Positions 34,400 through 46,839 of a DNA stretch of 64,000 nucleotides are shown piece after piece. This DNA is from Macquaria australasica. Its lineage: Eukaryota > Chordata > Actinopteri > Centrarchiformes > Percichthyidae. Within the stretch, counting starts at the first letter, position 1, and the number at the start of each line of letters is the position of its first letter. The stretch is taken from contig SEMN01000578.1 in the NCBI GenBank assembly GCA_005408345.1, positions 124,001 through 188,000 of the forward strand, given 5' to 3'. The translations under genes and the position numbers were made by a program. The notes beneath the pieces are model-generated. The model worked only from the letters and a program-made list of their open reading frames with translations. It made no database searches and was not told the origin of the DNA.

Positions 34400-34860
34400 G
34401 GGTGGAAATTTGGGTGTGCTATTGGGCCCTGTTGTTACGATGTGAAGTGCAGCCAGCAGGGAAAGGACCCAAATGCAGACGAACAGGCAAACTGGTGCAG
34501 TTCAATTATTTATTTGCACTCATTGAGCTTACATGCAGGTACATTTAGGCAGACAGGCAGGCAGGTAGACAGGCAACAGGCAGGTCCAGGTTGGGGTGAC
34601 AGAAGGTTGAGGGAACATACATAAGGCAAGACAGCAACATAGCAACTGGACACATGGCAACCAGAATGAACTGCCAACGAAACAAAGGAAGTGGACCGGT
34701 ATATGTAGGGAGGCTGATGAGGGAATGAGGTGATTGCAGGGCAAATGGCAGCAGCAAGATCTCTAATGACAGGAGAAAGTCTGAAGGCATCTGATGGGGC
34801 CTTTCTCAAACCGGACCCTCCCCACTTTGTCATGGTGTGTAACTCTGTTTGCAGTGACAC
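34400..34860. repeat. Dispersed repeat with AGGCAGACAGGCAGGC core
   Basis: Begins near CAGGGAAAGGACCCAAATGC and has a (GGCAGACA)n-like core at 34547-34580, then GGACCGGTATATGTAGGGAG, and ends TTTGTCATGGTGTGTAA. The order matches a common fish dispersed repeat, from memory; class not established. Confidence 0.45.
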
Positions 34861-36537
34861 TCACAGCTGAATGAAACACCCTTCATTAAGGTGTAGCTTA
34901 TAAATACATTGTGGCAAGCTTTGGGATGAACTTCCCTCTCTCCGGCGGAAACAGGACCTGTCATAACTTTTCGTAACCATGGTTTCGTATCAGCACCTTT
35001 CGGAAGCGGCAACTGTCGCCATGATCTATTCACTCTGATGTCTATGAGCTGCTTGGTTTTTGCAACAGTCCCTGTAAATATACAACACTTTACAATTAAT
35101 CAATCTTCTGTTTTCTAGACAAGAGAAGGGTATATTTGATCCTAAATACAATGTAAGTTGTTAACGTCTGTATGACGATATTAAATGTCTATCTTAATTT
35201 GTTAGTTGCACGCAACTTATATTTGTATGGAGCGTCTTCCATGGTGAACACAACACGACGTTGCACGTGGTCAGTGAGTCAGCATCGATGTAGACTAGCT
35301 GTTGGAGTGAACAACGTGAACACGCAAACGGAGTGGAAGTGGGTATGGAGAGGGTGTAGGGGGTAGACTAGTGGCGAATAGCACAGAAGGGCCTGGGAAA
35401 ACAGAAATGTGGCTGCAGAGGAGGGACCGGGAGACAGACTGTGACACCTGTTACAAAATCAGAACTGCACTTCTTTGGTATTTATCTTTGGTTAACAACG
35501 TAGGAAACAGCCAGACATCACTGCAGAATGCAATTAACCCTTGCTTTTGCCCTCGCTTGTCATTCTCAGCATGATGAACTATCAAATGCTTGGAACCATC
35601 TCCTACAGGATCTGTTCTTTTACTGGCAGTGACTCACAATCTCAGCCCTGTTGGAAGGGGTCGCCAAACCTGCATTTTCAGGAATGCAGATGCAGTTATT
35701 AATGTTCAGGGTGCATGGCACTGCTGTGCTGTGGCTAAAATGAAAGCCTGGACCGAAGGAGCAAGCACGCAAGAGTTTGAATCCAGTGATCCACGCATGC
35801 TCAGTGTGAAGCAGCCCAGAGTGAAATATCCCTTTGACACCACTCTATCCCTTCATCCTCGACCTAACAGAGGCGATACCACAAATCCATCACTGTCTGC
35901 CAGCAGCGGGCCATCACAACATGCCAAAATATGCCACATATTCATTCACAGCCATCATGTGCATTTCCTGTTGCATATGAGTCTGCATACGAGTGGCTGG
36001 GCTAAAAATAGCCTCAGCCCAGTGTGACTGACTCTGTGTCTGTGTGTGTATTTGGGATTTGCTTGGCTTGCTCTGTGTGTATACATGTGTACTATTTGTG
36101 TGCTGTGAGTATGTGTGTGTACATCCCCACTGTATGTTTGTTTGCTGCGCGTGTCTGTGCGTGCACTTGTGTAACGTAAAGGCAACCCAATGTGCAGTGA
36201 CATTCTGTCTCCCAGCAGCTGAGAGCTTGTAAGTCAGGCGGCTTCAGCTTCAGCCTGCCCTACGTGGACCAAACACAACACGGGCCTGTGTGCTCATAGG
36301 AACTGACAGCAGCACGGGGGGAGAGAGAGAGAGAGAGAGAGAGAAGAGAGTGGCAAGAAGGAAAATGAAAAAAAGAGACAAGATGAAGACTCTGACATGA
36401 GGTGGAGCTGCCATTGAAAGAATTATGAAAAAAGGGAGAGTTCAAGTGTAACCAGAAAGGGAAGGTTAGAGCTTGGAATGAATAAAATAGACCTCTTTAC
36501 CTCTTATTCACTTACAAAAAAGAGAAATCCACTACAT
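34861..36537 (-). other. Intron DNA, no recognised feature
   Basis: Contains a TGTGTG-rich stretch (36020-36130) and a (GA)n run (36320-36350). Open frames here show no conserved motif. Confidence 0.4.
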
Positions 36538-36612
36538 GTTCAATTCAATTCAATTCAGTTTTATATAGCGCCATATTATAACAAAGTTATCTCAGGGCAC
36601 TTCAATCCAATA
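36538..36612 (-). repeat. L2 LINE 3' tail fragment
   Basis: (CAATT)n followed by CAGTTTTATATAGCGCCATA and GTTATCTCAGGGCACTTC, the last 70 or so bases of the L2 family at 2514-4848. Confidence 0.75.
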
Positions 36613-38026
36613 TAAATTCTTATATATTTTCACTTTAGCTGTCCTCAGTTTGGTACCACTTCCTGTAAATGGTCAGTTTAAAAAGGAAAGCATTATGGGT
36701 TTTGTCCCACATCACATCACTGCTGTTGAGACTAAAACTGGAAAGACAGATTACGTATATAAGGTAGGGTTTGTGGATAAAAGGTTTACATTGCAATAGT
36801 GATATGTAGTTCATTTTCTACCAGTTCATTTGAGAGACTTCTAGACAAAAGAACCAGATGTGAATGTCTGTTTTTGGAGAATCCAGTGAATGAAATACCT
36901 GACAAATGAAGGTGCACAATCTAGGATTGCCATAAAGCAGAGTGGCTCATTGATTTGCCTCACTGTCTACAATTTAATACAATGAAATGATATTTAATCT
37001 ATCAGTACAAAGAGTATTGACAAATCTCTACCAGTTGACAAACAACAGCTCATTGTCATAGTAATACCATTGCGCCTCTTGTGACCAGAGAGAAAGCATG
37101 CACAGAAACAAAGAACACACATACATAGACACATAGACTCTATAGTCTCACAGGCTTCAATGACTGGTGCATACAGTACACGCATGTACACTGCTATGTA
37201 TGTGGGAATGTTCAATTTACAATTTACATCAAAGCTCAAACACAAGAAAATACATAATATAGTAAGTAACACTGGGTCTGGATTGATTTTCAGTTTGTTT
37301 TTTTCATCCCTCGTATGAGGACACATTCCTGCAAAGCAATGATGGGCCCCCAAAGAAAGTAACGTCCGTGCTACTGAGCATCAAGGTTAGCTGAGGTTAC
37401 CAATACTCATATTCCTGAGCTGCAATCACATGCTCTTCTTCCTGGATGGAACACTGCATCAGAGGAAACAGCAGTTAAATAATACAACAAAAAGATGATC
37501 AGTGATTAAATTCAGGAATTTAAGCATGGAGTATGGCAGCTGGAAGTCAGTAGAATGCACTGTTCTACTCCAGTGGAGCAAAAAGTGATATGGGCTTCAC
37601 CATTCTCAGACATCTCTGCTACAGTGCCCAGTGATTGGCAACAGCCAATAATTTCCAGTGGACATGTGTATATATTTCCATTTCCTTAGCAATAAAATAC
37701 AGGAAAATGGCATTCTCCTCAGGATGGCTTTTGTGTCATTTTGCCCAGATAGCAAATATCAAATATTCAATCTAAATCAATAGCATTTAGCGCCACAAAA
37801 CTTTTCTCACCTCATTTTTAGACTGCTTTAAATTCTGCTCTAACTAAACCTGGTTACTATAAGAACAGCATCAGCTGAACACCTCAGATGTCAGTCAGCT
37901 ATGAAGTTGTACTTATCATCTCTGTTGGTAAAAAGCTGTCATAAAAAACTGCTTCAGTTTCTTTCAGTGGAATGTGTTTCCCTCTGAACCTTCACAGCCA
38001 GGACAGCCTGTGCCAAAAGTGGTGCA

Positions 38027-38058
<32 letters not shown>

Positions 38059-39190
38059 ACAACACAGACGAAAAGAGAGAGCCTCAGCACACTGAGAACA
38101 TGCAGGGAAGAAAACAATTAAGTTCAGTCTCTGTATCGTCTCACATCTGACACATATTGTATGCATATTCATACACACAGTCTTAATTATACAAACCAAA
38201 ATACACACTCACACCACACATATATACAAGCACACACAGGCCTCTATACATACTGATGAGACACCGCGTTAGCCAATTCCACAACCCCAAAATTTTGACA
38301 AGAACAGTCTTGGTCTGTTGCCGTGACTGCTTTTTTGGGAGCATCTATGAGGAGTCTTTGTTTCCAATTCACAGATTAGAGGCTCACTGAACCTGGCCAA
38401 TGCAGGCATGGACACAGGCCAACTCTATTTCTACCAGCGATGTGTGAGTGTGTGTGTGTGCCTCTCTAAGTGTGTGTGTGACAGGCCATCACGACAAAGC
38501 TGTCCTTTCTCTTTCCTTTCACCTCAATCTGGCACTGATACAGATGCTTCCTGAGGGAAGGACAGGCAACATACTACACAACATCTACTATCGAAATATA
38601 CATGCATTTGGTGTGTAGTTCTGTTGGACTAGCCAAGTTTATGTTTCCAGAAGGAGTAAATCCATCTTATCTGCTTCTCTCCATAGCATAAATTATGAAA
38701 GGTATTTTCAAATTGAACCTCAAGTTGTCACAAAGAAACATTTGGTTTATTTTTTCAAAATTCATTCCAAATAGAAGGCATTTGTTTGCCAGGAAACTGT
38801 GATATTCCACTTTGATATACTATACAACACAGAGCAGTACTTCCTGGAGCTGCTGCTGTGTAACTTGGCTGTGGTTTGGAACAGGTTCAGTTAAAACAGT
38901 ACTTGCACAGGTTCATCTGAACAGCAGCTAATCTAAGTGTATGAAAAAGTTATACTGTAAGCTTCATCTCACATAGGTGATTCAGAGGAACGCTGCTAAT
39001 AAAATAATGCTGTACATACATACATTTCTTATTTTCCTGAGAAAATAAAAATTTACTCAAAAACATAAAACCATGGCAAGAATCAAATCTTCCTTGTAGT
39101 TTTGAGTTTTAAAAAACGTGTTAAGGCACATGGATGTAAGGCTGCATCCCATTTCTTCCTTTTGCTGTCACCTTCCACACATCCTCTTTT
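36613..39190 (-). other. Intron DNA, no recognised feature
   Basis: Apart from a (CA)n run at 38032-38056, nothing recognised. Confidence 0.4.
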
Positions 39191-39224
39191 GATTGTGGAC
39201 TCATGTCAAATGCAGATCCCCTGT

Positions 39225-39960
39225 CCCTCCAAAAGAGATTTCCTGTCTCTTTTTTAAAAATCATATCACTAGTTTACAAAGCTCTGAATGGTTTAGCACC
39301 TCCATACTTGTCATACTAGTCAACTGTCTCCCCCTCTATACTCCTAACCACTGTCTAAGGTCATCCAACACTACAGAATTAAATGTACCAACAACCAGCA
39401 ATCCCAACTTGAAGAGCGATACAACGCCAAGCTGACTGAATGGCGATTAATGTCTTTGTACTCCATCTTGGCAGGGTTATACAATTCTGGAAAGGTCATC
39501 ACGTCTGTGATCGATCAGTCTCTCTTCCATCTTCACAGTTGCTCGGTAAAGAGCGGAATGCTACAATGCTACATGGTAAACAAGGTTCTTCTTCACCTGG
39601 GCATCTTCCGGTCTGATCGCCAGCGTGATTGGCCACCGCAGCGTGACGTCGCTTGGGTTTCTCCAAAAGTTGAGGTGTTTCAACTTTTCATCCACCACAG
39701 CCTAAATGCCCTACCCACGTCCAAATGAATGGGAGGACTGCCGTTTTCGCTGCAGCGCCTGATTTGGTGTGAATACAGCCTAAGACTTATCTTAATCTTG
39801 CTTTTAAGAAGTTTCTAGTTGCCTCGCTTCTTTCATTGAGATATATTTTGTACTATGTTTTATTGTATTTTAAATTGTTTGTTTGCAACCTTTTAATCTG
39901 TATAATGCAACGTTATAAGGCACTAGCACAGCTATAGAAATAAAGTTTATTATTACATTA
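39225..39960 (+). mobile_element. L2-like LINE fragment, apparently interrupted
   Basis: IISLVYKALNGLAPPYLSY is readable near 39260-39315, typical of the post-RT region of L2-like LINEs. LKTYLNLAFKKFLV-like sequence and an AATAAAGTTTATTATTA end appear only at 39780-39960. The intervening 39405-39778 looks foreign, probably a nested insertion of unknown class. Confidence 0.5.
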
Positions 39961-40270
39961 TTAAATGAGAGAGAAGAATGAGCTTCAGCCACTGGCATTT
40001 ACATATATAGTTATCACAAGTGGTTTCCATTCCGCTGTTGGCTTCTGATGATTTGTACAAATTACGAGTGGTGTAAGAGTGGTTTAAGTCAGCCCAATCT
40101 GAGGGCAACTACAAAATGAGCTGTTAAATGAACTGTTAAGGGATCTATGCTTCATGAATGTGCATAAATGTGCAGAGACAAGAAGAAAACGAGAATAACA
40201 GACTGGAATTTCTTGCAAGTTCCAACAGCTGAGAACACAGCACAAGCACACTTTGCACACACACACTCAA

Positions 40271-40848
40271 GCTGTGTCTCAAATCGCGTACTCCCGTTAG
40301 TACGCTTACATGCAGTATACTGTGTACACTATGTACTGACTTGTGTAGTGCGTTAATTTTGACAGGGTAGTGTCGTCCCAAATTGAATACTGCTGTTGTG
40401 CGCTTACTGCAAATGACGATCGCAACCTTTGACTGCGTCTTCTTCTTCTTTTTAATGATGGATTGCAACCGGGCAGAGCATTATCACCAACATTTACTGC
40501 GATTGCCGCACGCCGAAATATCTGCCAGCTTGTTTGCTCACTTGACTTCAATTCAATTATATTAAAAATTAATGAAAAATGAACGTGCTTTTACTGTTAG
40601 CCATAACAATCGTAACCGCGGCTGCCATTTTCATACGTTGGTGGTCCTCCCCTTCCGCTATGTAGCCAAGATGGCGACCGTTGAGGGTGAGAAGTGTGCA
40701 GCTTTCCACACTCAACTTTCTGGCCATTTTGTGTACACCATCCGGGTACTTATAGTACACTGCATTTTGCCATACTTACTAGTGTAACGCACTTATGCAC
40801 TCAAAATACTAAGTTTGAGTACGCAAGTATGCGATTTGGGACACAGCG
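40271..40848 (+). mobile_element. Non-autonomous DNA transposon, copy 1
   Basis: Terminal inverted repeats: GCTGTGTCTCAAATCGCGTA at 40271 and complement of CGCTGTGTCCCAAATCGCAT at the far end. Interior blocks TACACTATGTACTGACTTG, TTTTGACAGGGTAGTG, GGCTGCCATTTTCATA and GGTGGTCCTCCCCTTCCGC recur in order at 57276-57803. No coding capacity. Confidence 0.75.
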
Positions 40849-40944
40849 TCAGTGCATACGTTGCTAGCTAGCTACAGCTAATATCTGTCCAGTCAATGCA
40901 TTGGCGGTTTTTGGCAAATAATATGTGGCAATAAAGCAAGGCAA

Positions 40945-41195
40945 AAATTCACCTCAAGGCCACTAGGAGGCAGCGCAACAATCTGTAAACACAACACTGA
41001 CATATCATAACAAACAATTTCCTATTTACACATCCAGCAGACACGGAACAACATTAGCATTTATTAAGATAAGATAAGATAAGATAAGATAAGCCTTTAT
41101 TGTCCCACAGCGGGGAAATTTTAGAAGTTTAGACTTTAGAAGTCATGTTGGTGTCCACCTGATGAATTTAAGTCCAATATTCCCTCTCCTCTTAG
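40945..41195 (+). repeat. Dispersed repeat, copy 2, interrupted
   Basis: Same block order as 20040-20305, split by the (GATAA)n insertion at 41062-41145. Confidence 0.55.
41062..41145. repeat. (GATAA)n-tailed retroelement end
   Basis: Five to six AAGAT units followed by AAGCCTTTATTGTCCCACAG and GGGGAAATTTTAG, the recognisable end of a common fish retroelement, inserted inside another repeat. Confidence 0.6.
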
Positions 41196-41229
41196 CTCTG
41201 TTTTGGTCACCACCTAATCAGGAGAAAAA

Positions 41230-42410
41230 TAACTGTGTGGTGTGATGGAGTTAAACATCGCTTTAATTTATCAGACATGAGCAGTCCTCGACATTCAGTC
41301 CTTTCTCAAATCACTTTCCTTAACCAAACTCACAGGCAGTTAAATATCCCAGTGCTGCAGGGATGTGTGAAAGCTTAAGAACATCTAACTGAATGTGTGA
41401 ATGGAAGAGTGGGGTTAATCACACTATCAAACCCAATCCTCTTCTTGTTCTACTTATGGGTGAACACGTGTGTATTGTACACATGTGCTGTGGTGTGTAT
41501 TGTTCCCTTCATTCCCCTGAAATGTTTTACCTTTGATTGACCTCTGATTATTGTTGTCCTCATAGTCTAGATTTTCTATGACACATTTTCTGATAAAACA
41601 GTTTTACAATAAATAGTAAATGATACCTGACATGGCAATAATCACAATAACCAGCTTGACTGCTACATTACACTGATCTACAAAGTGATGGGCAGATTTA
41701 CAAAAGTGTAGACCTGTGGCCTACAGTGGTTTAATTTCTACCAGAAAAGAATCTTCAATTTTCAATAATCCATGCCTACATAGTTAAATCACAGTTTTTA
41801 AGAACATGCACAACATTAATCTACAAACTTAAGCTTCACAGAAAACAAATATCACTGCAAGGATTTTAGTTTTGTCTGCATCTACACAACAGTAATCAGA
41901 ATTAATGAACACATGACAAGTCTGGGCCATGCACAAGGGGTTTTTGATGTGTTTCAAGAAACTGAAGGGGAATAAAGCTCACCACACGTACACATTACAC
42001 AGTAAGACTAACAATTTTCAGCAAGTAAGAAAGAATTGTGACCAAGAACATTTTGAGTGGGACATTTTACAGTATAAAAATCAACCTGTCAGTGCTCTTT
42101 GGTGGACAAACCTTGTAATGGTGGAACTGTTTCTAAAGGACCTCAAACCTAGTTTAGCAGTTCTGTACTGCTATTTCCGGTTACTTATCCACCAACATAT
42201 ACAGATATGTCTGCAATAAGCTAATATCAGCCTGGCTGATTTCCTTTACAAGAGGAAACTGATCCTCACAGTCAGACTGCTGGAGTTTTAATGAACCTGC
42301 ACACCCAAACAGGTGTTTTCTCTAAATCTTGCTAATTACACCTCTGCTCAAATTGAAGTTGGGAGGTCCTATGCTGGAATTGAGGTAAGGTCACCAAACC
42401 TCATGGACTA
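41230..42410 (-). other. Intron DNA, no recognised feature
   Basis: The 96-codon frame at 41929-42219 has no recognisable domain and no supporting context, so it is not called a gene. Confidence 0.4.
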
Positions 42411-42411
42411 A

Positions 42412-42926
42412 TGGTGCCTTCAAAGGAGGTCGTGTTTATTGTGTTTACGATAAGAGTCCATATGAACGCCCCCCTCTTGTGGCATTCACAATCTCGGAAG
42501 TGAAAAGTTTCTGAAAGCTCCAAGCTCATGAGTTGTGACGTGTTTGCTGACGTTTTCAGAAATGGCGGAAGCCATGGAAATTCATTTTTAGGTGGATGGT
42601 AAGTTAATATATTGTAATTTAAGTCATATAGAGTCTTTCTTTGTAATTTTATAATATGTCTGAGGAAAATGTTGATATTCCCAACGGCCTCATCTTTTCT
42701 TTATGCCTTTGTATTTCCTGCATTTACGTTACCCGCTAGCTAGCTTGCTAAATTGTTAGCCTCTGTGGCTTCATTCATCAGAGAACAACGAGGAGGCTTT
42801 TGGCGTCCATGTTGCCGTTGCCTGGCAGTGGTGTTCTCATGACTTACCACTTGAATGCCAAGCATATCGTGTACATGACTTCCCATGTCGTAACCACGAG
42901 CTCACGAGTTTCATTTGAAGGCAGTA
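42412..42926. mobile_element. Possible MITE
   Basis: TGGTGCCTTCAAAGGA at 42412 and TCATTTGAAGGCAGTA at 42911 form imperfect terminal inverted repeats; inner words CTCATGAGTTGTGACG and CCACGAGCTCACGAG are also inverted. No coding capacity. Confidence 0.45.
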
Positions 42927-42929
42927 TAA

Positions 42930-43498
42930 TAAGAATGATTAAGCTGTAACTTCTCCCACCCAACAGGTGCAACAAAACTAATAGGAGATTCAAAGAGATG
43001 ACAATCAAACACAGTCCCCAGAAGAGATCTATTTAATAAGGGAATACACCTGTTTGGATGTACCAAGAAGGTAAAAGGCCTTTCACATGACACATTAAAC
43101 ATGGGAATCTTTTTAGCAAATTTTGCATAGAGGTTCTGACATGTTTGGAATGTTTGTCTTTGTTGGCTCCATAAGTGAGACTGTTGCACATTTGTATCCA
43201 AATACCAATTGTGTTGACCAGTTCAGGGGAGCTTTAACTTGTATAGTCAACAGGGACTATTTCTTTGATGGAAAGAAGTTGCAATGAATGCCTGAGCAAA
43301 TAAAACCAAAACTGTCTGCATGGCAAAGACAAAACATGTTTTTTTTTGTAATTTAGGCAAACGAATCCTTTGAAGTCCTCATGCTTCTTTTAGCCTTTTC
43401 AATCTGCACATCTACTCACTCCAAAGGCTATGCTGAGAAAAAACTTTCAGCTTGCAGAACACATGGCTTAGGTATTAAATTAAAGAAAAATACTTTTA
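42930..43498 (-). other. Intron DNA, no recognised feature
   Basis: Nothing recognised; a minus-strand frame of 96 codons at 42911-43201 has no conserved motif. Confidence 0.4.
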
Positions 43499-43590
43499 TT
43501 TCAATTTTCAGTTTTATTTATATAGCGCCAGATCATAATAGAAGTTATCTCAGGTCACTTTTCATATAGAGCAGTCCGTACTCTTTACAG
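43499..43590 (-). repeat. L2 LINE 3' tail fragment
   Basis: TTTATTTATATAGCGCCAGA and GTTATCTCAGGTCACTTTTC match the 3' end of the L2 family at 2514. Confidence 0.75.
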
Positions 43591-43642
43591 AATTAAACTG
43601 CAGTTTTGGTTATTTCTGAGAAATGTGGGGCAAAAGCTTTAG

Positions 43643-43695
<53 letters not shown>
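43643..43695. repeat. (CA)n microsatellite
   Basis: About 26 CA units in uninterrupted array. Confidence 0.95.
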
Positions 43696-43701
<6 letters not shown>

Positions 43702-43837
43702 CAGTTGTCAAATCCCCGAGCTGTGTGAGATCAATGTGGATTGACCCAAGCAGAGACGGACGGCTCGTCACTCCAGGGGCAGAGAAATAACAGTCAAACC
43801 CACTACCCCAAACCCAGGCCGCTGTCTCCCCCAACAC

Positions 43838-43845
43838 TTACGTAA
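43838..43845. promoter_or_regulatory. D-box-like palindrome
   Basis: TTACGTAA, the optimal PAR-bZIP/NFIL3 site; a single occurrence with no other promoter signs. Confidence 0.2.
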
Positions 43846-46700
43846 TACCACAGGCATTACATAAGAGCTCTGCGGCTCCAATAGAGACAAAGACACACAG
43901 CAAGAGAGAGAGAATCTTCCAAATCCTATACAGCATTAAAGAGATCTGAGGAGGCCGCTGTGCTTTAAGAGCAGCAGAAAAGATGCTGCTTTATGCAGAT
44001 GACAGATGGCTTTTCCTCCATCTATGACAAAGCATGCTTAGCATCTGTTGTGATGGAGAGATACACACACATAGACATACATGCAGTGTGTAGAGGGAGA
44101 GTGGTGTCAGAAACGGTCACTACAGCCCTGCTGTCACATGGAAACCTCCAAAATGCTTACTTTTCCACCTTCTTTTCAGCATCATGACCTTGTATTTTTG
44201 AGTTTATTAGTGGGATTTACATGTTTTTTAAATATAAGACCAAGTTTATGGCTTTTCTTAAGGCAACACAAAGTAAAGACTGACCTAATGGTGACTTGCC
44301 AGATGGGAGGAAGGTATTATACAGGCAGTGTGTCAGTGTTTTTTGTGTTGGGTTGTTCCCCATAAAACGTCCCATCACTGTGTAAGAAAAAGTGTTGTCC
44401 GTGGCCGTTATCACTGGTAGATATTTAGATTTTTTTTTTTTTTTTAAATCACCCCCCGGAACTTTATTTGAAGCAGGCTTGTATTAGATGCAGGTCTTTA
44501 TTTCTAATTCCCTCTGTTTGATAAGTATAACTGGTCATATTTTAGTATGAAGCCTCGTTTTGATCCACACCCGTTCACCCTGTTAAAGTTACTGCATTAT
44601 GCTGTTACGCTGTATCAGTTTCAAATTAAAATCCCTCCAGCGTTTCAGTGGACAGAAACCCTTAAGCCCAGTTCAGACTGCAACGAGACGAAACCGTTTT
44701 TGAACGTCGCAGGGAAAAGTTGCAGTGGTGTGAACTGGCCCGTCTCAGCTCGACTCAAGCCGGCTGATGGCGTCGTCAAATCGCCAGCGGCTGGTTTAAG
44801 AATGTAAGGCACGTCACTTGTTCCAACAGCCAATCAGCAATTACAAACACTCAGGTTGTTATAGCTTTCTCGTCAATTAAGTATAGCCTACTTTCTTTAT
44901 TACACTGATTATTAATACAGTAATGAAATAATGTACTAAATGACTAATGAAAAAGGAAGAGCAAGAAAAATAGAGTAGCCTGCAGTTGTTATGGCAGAGT
45001 CAGGAGAATACTTTTAATTTTTAATTGTTGAATCTGCCCTGTTTTCTCTTGTAAAACAGTCAGTCATATAACTTCTTTGCAACAGTTTGGTCCATGAAAA
45101 TTATACTGAGATGGGAAACTATTTGATTTTAAGTAAAGAGTCAAGAGAGTTAAGAGTCCCACACACATAATCCATGTTTCCTTTACTTCCTACTGACACA
45201 GTATACTTGCTCAGTTGTCCTAATCTTAAAGATGGCAGTTTAATGCATTGGGAGGTAAGCGCAGCAGTAAGTCTCAGACCCTGACAAAGTGCCATTCTGA
45301 CAGTGTCATTTAGGTTCAGTGTTTAATGCAAACTGTCTTCGCCTCTTGTATTTATTCTCTGAACTGAGCAGCTTATGATGGACACAGTCAGCACGCCATG
45401 TACATGTACACAGCAGCGAGTACAAGGGCGAAATATGATGTAAGTTTAAAATGCTCGACCCTGTGGCCTTACGCCTGCCAGTGGTTAACAGTTTAGCACA
45501 TAAGGAAGCATGCACCTACACACATGCACACATGCGCACACATACACAAACGGCAGCATGTGGTTGCATTTACTTTCTGCCACAAGTGCTTACAAGTAAG
45601 TGGGTGGTATTACCTAACACGTCGGACATTCGTCAGCGGGAAAAAAAAGTGTAGAAATTAGAGAAAACGAGGGGGAAGCACGAAGAGAGGTTGACTCTAT
45701 TTACAACATTTTCCTGTAAGTGGCCCACCAACATCAGTGTTGAATAAATACAAATAAACATGTCTCCATAAATGGCTTTTAATGTCTGCAGCAATGTGCA
45801 AAATGTGCAGAAAAAAAGGGATCTACAGAAATAACTTTAAAAGGAAACGGTAAAAAGGAAAAACAAAAGCAAAGCAAGGGAAAGACCTTGGGAAGAGAGG
45901 AGGAGGAGAAGAGCAGATCAGGAGAAACGAGTGTCCAGATTGAGTGCCCTCCACTCTGTTCCTCTATAAACTCTTCCTCTGAGTGTCTGCAGCTTCAGGC
46001 CACAATTAGCACCAGAGGTGGCTCAGTGAGGGGGGTGCTGGGTTCACACTAGCCCACCCTTGAGCTACAGTAGCTGGGCAACTAACCTCAGTACTGCCCT
46101 GCTTGGTAGTTTTGGAAAACTAATTTCTGCTGTGGCCCTCGGATAAAGTTTAACAACTTTGTCTTGTCTTTGATGGAGTTGTCTCAATTTAACTCATTCA
46201 AGTTCATAACAATGTGTCACTCTTTTAGATTAAATTAACATCAATCATCATAGAGACAGCCTCTGAAAACTACACCCACCGGAGGAGAAAACAATCGGTG
46301 CCACACTTTCAGCAGTGTTCAATATGCAACCAAGGGCTGAAAAGCTAACAAAATGCCTGTAGCTAGCTAAAAACATTCGATTTCAGCATGTCAAAGGATT
46401 ATTTTAGCCCCCAATGTTGTCGGTCTATCTCAGTGTCCCTTCTCCTTACCTTGCTTTTCTTGGAGAAATGATCCCACTGAATAGCCAGAAGTGAAATACT
46501 TTAATATTTACACCTATTTGATCGAATCACCAGGTAAGATCATCATTTAGCCTAACACAGATCAAAACCAGGCCTTGCATAGCTTAGTTAGCTTCAACCT
46601 CTACAGTTTCAAATTATCAACTGTAACTTGTTTAATAATAATTAAGGCACATAGCCTCAGCTGAGTGTCAGGATCCCACAGTGTTCCCATTCTTCCTGCT
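43846..46700 (-). other. Intron DNA, no recognised feature
   Basis: No supported coding sequence. 44670-44830 has GC-rich words of the type seen in short fish DNA elements, but no ends could be found. Confidence 0.35.
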
Positions 46701-46706
46701 GATGCC

Positions 46707-46831
46707 TCACGTCTGGATCCACTTTCGTCTTCTTAAAGGATCCGTTTTTGGGTTCGGCAGCTTCTAAAAACTTAGTTCTGGTTCTTTACCCTGCTGGTGG
46801 TGCATCCCGCCACACAGCAGCTTTTAGCCAT
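46707..46831 (-). pseudogene. THAP-domain remnant
   Basis: From an ATG at 46831 the minus strand reads MAKSCCVAGCTTSRVKN, then loses frame by one base. The next frame reads PELSF, a TAG where Tyr is expected, then KLPNPKTDPLRRRKWIQ and a stop. This matches the start of a THAP zinc-binding domain (CxxxC near the N terminus, FY-LP, RR--W-). The distal Cys/His pair is absent. Probably a fragment of a transposon-derived THAP gene or a repeat carrying one. Confidence 0.6.
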
Positions 46832-46839
46832 GTTTCTGT

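Noticed and set aside
35590..36027. 145-codon plus-strand frame
   Set aside because: No recognisable domain, splice context or codon pattern; chance frame in intron DNA.
37000..37353. 119-codon minus-strand frame with many Cys
   Set aside because: No spacing pattern of a zinc finger or secreted Cys-rich protein, and no splice or start context.
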